Source: Hyphomicrobiales bacterium (GTDB lineage Bacteria > Pseudomonadota > Alphaproteobacteria > Rhizobiales > Rhizobiaceae). Taken from it: 37,456 nucleotides of DNA. The stretch spans positions 1 to 37,456 of the forward strand of contig UCKU01000012.1 of the NCBI GenBank assembly GCA_900473185.1. Direction: 5' to 3'. The notes below the pieces were generated by a model. The model did no database searches and had not been told where the DNA came from. It saw only the letters and a program-made list of their open reading frames with translations. This document shows positions 33,148 through 37,456 of this stretch, in pieces. Numbering within the stretch: position 1 is the stretch's first letter; every line of letters starts with the position of its first letter. The position numbers and the translations under genes were made by a program.

Positions 33148-34104
33148 ATGAACACGACCGAAAAGGTAATCTTCGAGCAGTTCGCCTATTGGGAAAAAGC
33201 CATCGGCTCGAATACGGCAAGCGGCAAGGCGGACGACCTCCTCGTCTTCGTCGGCTGTGGCACCTCCTTCAACCTCGCTCTGTCTCTGGCCGCCTATGCC
33301 AACAGCCTCAAGCGCAAGGCGATCGCCGTTCCCGGCGCGGAATGGCTGAACCGGCCTTCCTACTTCTGGCCGGCATGGCAGAAGACCCATGTGGTCGCGC
33401 TCTCGCGCAGCGGCGAAACAACGGAAACGGTTGCCGCGGCGAAGGCAAGCCGCGCTGCCGGCGCCTTCGTGACCGCCGTGACCGTCGAGCCCGAAAGCGC
33501 ACTCGCCAAGAACTGTGACCAGCTGATCTGCTCTCCGACCCATCCCGAGGAAGGCATCGTCATGACGGTCTCGGCAAGCCTCATGGTATTGCTCAGCCTG
33601 CAGCTGATCGGTCAGACCGTGCCTGCCTCGGCCGTCGCATCGGCACGTCAGCTCGCGAATACGCTCGACACCGCCCTGCCCGACATCATCGAGGATCGTT
33701 CGCACTTCGTTTTTCTCGGCGGCGGGCCGCTTTTCGGGATCGCGCTCGAAGGGGCGCTCAAGCTGATGGAAATGAGCCAGCTGATGACTCAGGCTTTCCA
33801 TCCGCTGGAATACCGCCATGGGCCGATCAGCCTCGTCGACGAGAAGACGGCCGCCATCATGCTCTACAGCACGGACCAGAAACAAGCCGAGGCCAAGCTC
33901 GTCGGCGAGTTGCGCGAGAAAGGCGCCGTGGTCATCGGTATCGGCGGCCCCGGCGATCTGGAGCTTCCTGTTGATGTCGATCTGTCGCTTGCCGGTCTCG
34001 TTGTCCTGCCGGCGCTGCAGATCCTTGGCGAACGCGCAGCTCAAGCAAGGCAGATTGATACCGTCTCGCCGCGTCATCTTACCAAGGTCGTCACACTCGT
34101 ATGA
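33148..34104 (+). CDS. agaS: SIS-domain protein, AgaS-like amino-sugar-phosphate deaminase/isomerase
   Basis: 318 aa with two SIS sugar-phosphate-binding domains. The first has FVGCGTSFNLALSLAAYANS and VVALSRSGETTETVAAAKAS; the second has FVFLGGGPLFGIALEGALKL, MTQAFHPLEYRHGPISLVDE. This layout matches AgaS, which converts galactosamine 6-phosphate to tagatose 6-phosphate plus ammonia; glutamine-fructose-6-P aminotransferase C-termini and fructoselysine deglycases are related. The ATG at 33148 has GGAGA 5 bases upstream; an earlier open frame from 32929 is a shadow of the permease. It overlaps the PF08013 gene by ATGA, so the two enzymes are coupled, which supports tagatose 6-phosphate as the shared intermediate. 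Confidence 0.85.
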   Translation: MNTTEKVIFEQFAYWEKAIGSNTASGKADDLLVFVGCGTSFNLALSLAAYANSLKRKAIAVPGAEWLNRPSYFWPAWQKTHVVALSRSGETTETVAAAKASRAAGAFVTAVTVEPESALAKNCDQLICSPTHPEEGIVMTVSASLMVLLSLQLIGQTVPASAVASARQLANTLDTALPDIIEDRSHFVFLGGGPLFGIALEGALKLMEMSQLMTQAFHPLEYRHGPISLVDEKTAAIMLYSTDQKQAEAKLVGELREKGAVVIGIGGPGDLELPVDVDLSLAGLVVLPALQILGERAAQARQIDTVSPRHLTKVVTLV

Positions 34105-35402
34105 GCGCCGTGATCGATCAAAACCGCCAGACCGCCCTGGCGAAACTGTTCGGCGAAAGGGGCCTGCCCCTGCCGCGCGGCATCACATCCGTATGCTCGG
34201 CCCACCCGCTGGTCATCGAGGCGACATTGCGACACGCGGCCCGGCGGGGTGATGTCGTCCTGATCGAGGCGACCTGCAATCAGGTCAATCAGGAAGGCGG
34301 TTATACGGGCATGAGGCCAGCGGATTTCCGGGCCTTCATCGAGCGCATCGCGAAAGAGGTCGGCTTTCCCGCAAACCGCATCATTCTCGGGGGCGACCAT
34401 CTCGGCCCGAACCCATGGCGAAAGCTCGACGCCGAGGATGCGATGGCGCGTGCTGAGGCTATGGTGACGGCTTATGTCGAGGCCGGTTTCGAAAAACTGC
34501 ATCTCGACACGTCGATGGGCTGTGCTGGCGAGCCCGTGGCGCTTGCCGACGAACTGACCGCCGCAAGAGCGGCACGTCTGGCGAAAGCTGCTGAAGAGGC
34601 GGCTCGTCGCAGCGGTCGACGTCTACCGGTCTATGTCATCGGCACCGAAGTGCCGCCGCCCGGTGGTGCGACCCACGCACTGGACGAGTTGGAGATCACC
34701 CGGCGGGAAGCAGCTTTGAGGACGCTTGATGTTCACCGTCAGGCATTTGCCGAAGCCGGCGTCAGTCCAGCTTTGGAGCGCGTTATCGCCATCGTCGTCC
34801 AGCCGGGCGTCGAGTTCGGCAACGCCAATGTCGCGCTCTACAAGCCCGATCGCGCGCAAAAGCTGATCTCTGCACTCGATGAGATGAAGGGACTGCTTTT
34901 CGAAGCCCATTCCACTGACTACCAGCCGGCAACCGCGCTCTCGGCTCTGGTCGACGCCGGGTTTGCGATCCTGAAAGTCGGCCCCGGGCTGACCTTCGCA
35001 CTGCGGGAGGCGCTCTACGGCCTCGATGCGATCGCCGGTATTCTTGGCGATGGTAGGCCAAGCAGCGGGCTGACGGCGGCGATGGAAGAGATCATGCTCG
35101 CTGAGCCCAGCCACTGGGCCGGCCACTATGGTGGTACGGCTGATGAGCAGCGGTTGCAGCGGCATTTCAGCTACAGCGACCGCATCCGGTACTACTGGCC
35201 CGACGCGCGTGCGGCAACAGCAGTCGACGAACTACTCGCCCGGTTGCCCGACGAGATCCCGGAAACGCTGATCAGCCAGCATCTCGCCCGCCTCTACCCC
35301 GATGTGGTCGAAAAGCGTGTCGCACCGAGAGCCCGCGATCTATGCCTTGCCGCTGTTGATGCGGCGCTCGCTCCCTATGCCACCGCGACAGCGCCTCGAT
35401 AA
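34101..35402 (+). CDS. GatZ/KbaZ family (PF08013) protein, candidate tagatose-6-phosphate 4-epimerase
   Basis: 433 aa, full family length. Markers: LPRGITSVCSAHPLVIEATL, ATCNQVNQEGGYTGMRPADF, RIILGGDHLGPNPW, KLHLDTSMGCAG and YVIGTEVPPPGGATHA. In enterics these proteins are described as the non-catalytic partner of the class II tagatose-1,6-bisphosphate aldolases GatY/KbaY. No GatY/KbaY or tagatose-6-phosphate kinase gene is in this operon. A PF08013 member in Agrobacterium has been assigned D-tagatose 6-phosphate 4-epimerase activity, giving fructose 6-phosphate; that role would complete the pathway here, but the sequence alone does not decide. The conserved Asp, His and Glu in these motifs suit metal binding. 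Confidence 0.9.
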   Translation: MSAVIDQNRQTALAKLFGERGLPLPRGITSVCSAHPLVIEATLRHAARRGDVVLIEATCNQVNQEGGYTGMRPADFRAFIERIAKEVGFPANRIILGGDHLGPNPWRKLDAEDAMARAEAMVTAYVEAGFEKLHLDTSMGCAGEPVALADELTAARAARLAKAAEEAARRSGRRLPVYVIGTEVPPPGGATHALDELEITRREAALRTLDVHRQAFAEAGVSPALERVIAIVVQPGVEFGNANVALYKPDRAQKLISALDEMKGLLFEAHSTDYQPATALSALVDAGFAILKVGPGLTFALREALYGLDAIAGILGDGRPSSGLTAAMEEIMLAEPSHWAGHYGGTADEQRLQRHFSYSDRIRYYWPDARAATAVDELLARLPDEIPETLISQHLARLYPDVVEKRVAPRARDLCLAAVDAALAPYATATAPR

Positions 35403-35472
35403 GCGAGGCGCTGCATATCGCTCTGCCCGAGCGAGCGCAGATCCGAAATCAGATTTTCAGCCGGAGACAGTT

Positions 35473-36543
35473 ATGGCGTCCGTAAACGTGGCAAATGTCC
35501 GCAAGAACTATGGTCACTTCGAAGTGTTGCACGGGGTCGACATCGATATCCGTGACGGAGAATTCGTCATCCTCGTCGGTCCCTCCGGCTGCGGCAAGTC
35601 GACCCTGCTGCGTATGATCGCGGGGCTTGAGGAAATCTCCGGTGGCAACGTCTCTATCGGCAGCAAGGTCGTCAACAATGTCGCCCCAAAGGAGCGCGAC
35701 ATTGCCATGGTCTTTCAATCATATGCGCTTTATCCGCATATGACGGTCGAAGCGAATATGGGATTTTCGCTGCGACTGGCGAAAGCGCCGAAGGAGCAGA
35801 TCAAGGCGCGTGTCCGCGATGCGGCGCAGATCCTCGGCCTCGAACATCTCCTCGACCGCTACCCGCGAAATCTCTCCGGCGGTCAGCGTCAGCGTGTCGC
35901 CATGGGCCGCGCAATCGTGCGCCAGCCGCAAGTTTTCCTCTTTGACGAGCCTCTCTCCAACCTCGATGCCAAGCTTCGCGTGCAGATGCGCTCGGAGATC
36001 AAGCAACTGCATCAGCGACTGAAAACGACGACCATCTATGTGACCCACGACCAGATCGAAGCCATGACCATGGCCGACCGGATCGTCGTCATGCGCGATG
36101 GTTATGTCGAGCAGATCGGTTCACCGCTCGATCTCTACGACAGGCCGGCCAATCTCTTCGTCGCCGGCTTCATCGGCTCGCCGGGCATGAATGTCGTCAA
36201 AGGCAAGATCAGCGCATCCGGACCGCTTGAATTCATCGCCGACGGAGGGGCGCACCTGCCGCTGCCAGAGGCTGCTGCGGCAGCACGCGGCGCGGAGGTG
36301 GTCTATGGCATCCGTCCGGAGCATCTTATCGTCAGCCAGGATGGCGTGAGCGCCGAGGTGGCGGTCATCGAACCGACAGGCGCTGAAACCCAGATTAACG
36401 CGAAGCTAGGATCGGATCCCCTGGTGGCGACGGTGCGAGACCGGATTTCCCTGCAAGCCGGCGATACCGTCAGAATGATGCCGGATCTCACCAAACTGCA
36501 TCTCTTCGACGCCAAAACCGAAAAGCGCCTGTCGATCGGCTAG
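35473..36543 (+). CDS. Sugar ABC transporter ATP-binding protein (UgpC/MsmK type)
   Basis: 356 aa. Walker A GPSGCGKS is at residues 36-43; VFQSYALYPHMTV, signature LSGGQRQR, Walker B VFLFDEPLSNLD and YVTHDQIEAMTMADR follow, then a C-terminal MalK-type TOBE region from about 235 with YGIRPEHL and EPTGAETQI. The ATG at 35473 has GGAG 7 bases upstream; the open frame from 35302 is a shadow of the preceding gene. It is last in the operon, 70 bases after the PF08013 gene, and energises the importer encoded upstream. A bidirectional terminator follows. Confidence 0.94.
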   Translation: MASVNVANVRKNYGHFEVLHGVDIDIRDGEFVILVGPSGCGKSTLLRMIAGLEEISGGNVSIGSKVVNNVAPKERDIAMVFQSYALYPHMTVEANMGFSLRLAKAPKEQIKARVRDAAQILGLEHLLDRYPRNLSGGQRQRVAMGRAIVRQPQVFLFDEPLSNLDAKLRVQMRSEIKQLHQRLKTTTIYVTHDQIEAMTMADRIVVMRDGYVEQIGSPLDLYDRPANLFVAGFIGSPGMNVVKGKISASGPLEFIADGGAHLPLPEAAAAARGAEVVYGIRPEHLIVSQDGVSAEVAVIEPTGAETQINAKLGSDPLVATVRDRISLQAGDTVRMMPDLTKLHLFDAKTEKRLSIG

Positions 36544-36571
36544 CGGCTGCTTTGTGTCAACAAATAAAAAC

Positions 36572-36594
36572 GGTGCGGCGATGATCGCCGCACC
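36572..36594. terminator. Bidirectional Rho-independent terminator
   Basis: GGTGCGGCG (36572-36580) and CGCCGCACC (36586-36594) form a perfect 9-bp stem around a 5-base loop between the convergent ABC ATPase and chemoreceptor genes. On the minus strand it is followed by GTTTTTATTTG, a strong T-run for the chemoreceptor; on the plus strand the tail TTGTCTTGCTTT is weaker but usable. Confidence 0.88.
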
Positions 36595-36619
36595 TTGTCT
36601 TGCTTTGATGGGTCAATCC

Positions 36620-37456
36620 TCAGAACTCTTCCCAGTTGCCGCCCTTCGTATCAAGTGCAGCATTTCCTGAGAATGCGGAGGCAATCTTGCGGCCGAGCGC
36701 CCGGACGGGGGACGGCGCCGGCGCATCGTTTCGCCCGGCGCTTCGAACAGGCGCCGAATGCGAAGCATAGCCTGCCTCGTTCAACTTGAACTGAGCGAGA
36801 AGCTGGTTGAGCGACGCAACCTCCTTCGCAAGATTGTAGCTTGCAGCGGTCGACTCTTCGACCATTGCAGCGTTCTTCTGCGTGTCCTGGTCCATCTGAT
36901 TGACGGCGGTGTTGATCTGGTCGAGGCCCAACGACTGCTCCTGCGATGCTTCGACGATCGCAGCAATATGACGGTTGATTTCCTGGACCTCCGAAACGAT
37001 CGCCTGAAGCGCCTTGCCGGTATCGTCGACCAGCTGCACACCTGCGTGCACCTGCGCATTCGAGGCCGTGATCAGATCCTTGATTTCTCTGGCCGCCGTT
37101 GCGGAGCGCTGCGCCAGTTCACGCACCTCCTGCGCGACGACGGCAAAGCCCTTGCCGGCCTCGCCGGCGCGGGCTGCTTCAACACCGGCATTGAGCGCCA
37201 GCAGGTTCGTCTGGAAGGCGATGTCGTCGATCACGCCGATGATATTGCCGATCTCACCGGAAGACTTGGAGATCTGCTCCATGGCGAGCACGGCCTTGCG
37301 GACCACCTCGCCAGAATGTTCGGCGCCAGTTTTGGCACGCGCCACGAGCTGGCCTACATCCTGGGCGCGCTTGCTGGAACCTTTGACGGTCGTGGTGATT
37401 TCTTCGAGAGCCGCAGCCGTCTCTTCGAGAGCCGCCGCCTGCTGCTCGGTGCGCTT
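36620..37456 (-). CDS. Methyl-accepting chemotaxis protein, C-terminal part (cut by window edge)
   Basis: 278 residues are visible; the N-terminal sensor and membrane part lie beyond the window. The frame is open to the edge, and the GTG near 37345 is an internal Val codon, not a start. It contains methylation-helix sequence ([20 protein letters not shown]) and the signalling tip that contacts CheA/Che[21 protein letters not shown], then [21 protein letters not shown] flexible linker rich in Ala, Pro and Arg leads to the last five residues NWEEF, a CheR/CheB-tether pentapeptide of the xWxxF type. The receptor is therefore probably a major one that recruits its own methyltransferase. Confidence 0.93.
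   Translation of the reverse strand, partial: KRTEQQAAALEETAAALEEITTTVKGSSKRAQDVGQLVARAKTGAEHSGEVVRKAVLAMEQISKSSGEIGNIIGVIDDIAFQTNLLALNAGVEAARAGEAGKGFAVVAQEVRELAQRSATAAREIKDLITASNAQVHAGVQLVDDTGKALQAIVSEVQEINRHIAAIVEASQEQSLGLDQINTAVNQMDQDTQKNAAMVEESTAASYNLAKEVASLNQLLAQFKLNEAGYASHSAPVRSAGRNDAPAPSPVRALGRKIASAFSGNAALDTKGGNWEEF

Noticed and set aside
33025..34077. A 350-codon minus-strand open frame
   Set aside because: Antisense to the AgaS-type gene, whose SIS motifs and ATGA coupling are convincing; no ribosome site or family pattern on the minus strand.
34101..35402. Catalytic tagatose-1,6-bisphosphate aldolase
   Set aside because: This is the GatZ/KbaZ type, not the GatY/KbaY catalytic aldolase; no partner aldolase is encoded here, so calling it an aldolase enzyme would overstate the evidence.
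1..37456. Mobile element, CRISPR array, phage or defence system
   Set aside because: I saw no transposase, integrase, terminal repeats, regularly spaced repeats, tRNA-linked junction or abrupt change in composition.

Overview
The window looks like a piece of an alphaproteobacterial, most likely Rhizobium/Agrobacterium-group, genome. The evidence is GC-rich coding sequence, dense operons joined by ATGA or TGATG stop/start overlaps, a large share of high-affinity ABC and TRAP uptake systems each paired with its own regulator, a short DUF4167-like gene, and a chemoreceptor with a CheR-tether tail. I see no rRNA, tRNA, CRISPR array, insertion sequence or phage gene.

Layout. (1) 1-2351: the tail of an unidentified gene, then gmd-fcl, which make GDP-L-fucose for surface polysaccharide or Nod factor. 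(2) 2403-4226, minus: a GAF-GGDEF-EAL protein whose GGDEF motif is degenerate and whose EAL motifs are intact, so probably a c-di-GMP phosphodiesterase. (3) 4425-9792: a GntR/FadR regulator divergent from an M20 amidohydrolase and a complete polar-amino-acid-type ABC importer, with a 16-bp perfect palindrome between them. (4) 10062-13860: small and housekeeping-like genes (an unknown 125-aa protein, DUF309, a MYG1-type nuclease, a 66-aa DUF4167-like protein coupled to a fatty-acid desaturase). (5) 13889-19693: a LuxR-type regulator divergent from a spermidine/putrescine-type ABC importer (ATPase, Tat-exported binding protein, two permeases) and an SDR dehydrogenase. (6) 19690-25730, minus: an Ldh2-type dehydrogenase, then a GntR regulator, TRAP transporter dctP-dctQ-dctM and an L-idonate-5-dehydrogenase-like enzyme, with an inverted-repeat operator candidate upstream of the regulator. 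(7) 25851-28203: an AraC regulator divergent from a GH4 alpha-galactosidase (CHSV motif) that ends in a strong terminator. (8) 28328-36594: a DeoR/AgaR-like regulator, BadF-type sugar kinase, sugar ABC importer (binding protein, two permeases, ATPase), an AgaS-type SIS protein and a GatZ/KbaZ (PF08013) protein, ending in a bidirectional terminator. (9) 36620-end, minus: the C-terminal part of a methyl-accepting chemotaxis protein ending NWEEF.

How they work together. The most interesting unit is region 8. A regulator, kinase, amino-sugar-phosphate deaminase-type SIS protein and PF08013 protein read as a compact galactosamine catabolic route: uptake, 6-phosphorylation, deamination to tagatose 6-phosphate, then either 4-epimerisation to fructose 6-phosphate or conversion by an aldolase system encoded elsewhere. 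Neither a class II tagatose-bisphosphate aldolase, nor a tagatose-6-phosphate kinase, nor a GalNAc-6-phosphate deacetylase is present in the cluster. This suggests a short pathway for free galactosamine, or for galactosaminides released by the neighbouring GH4 enzyme. Regions 3, 5 and 6 are three more regulator-transporter-enzyme modules whose substrates are only inferred.
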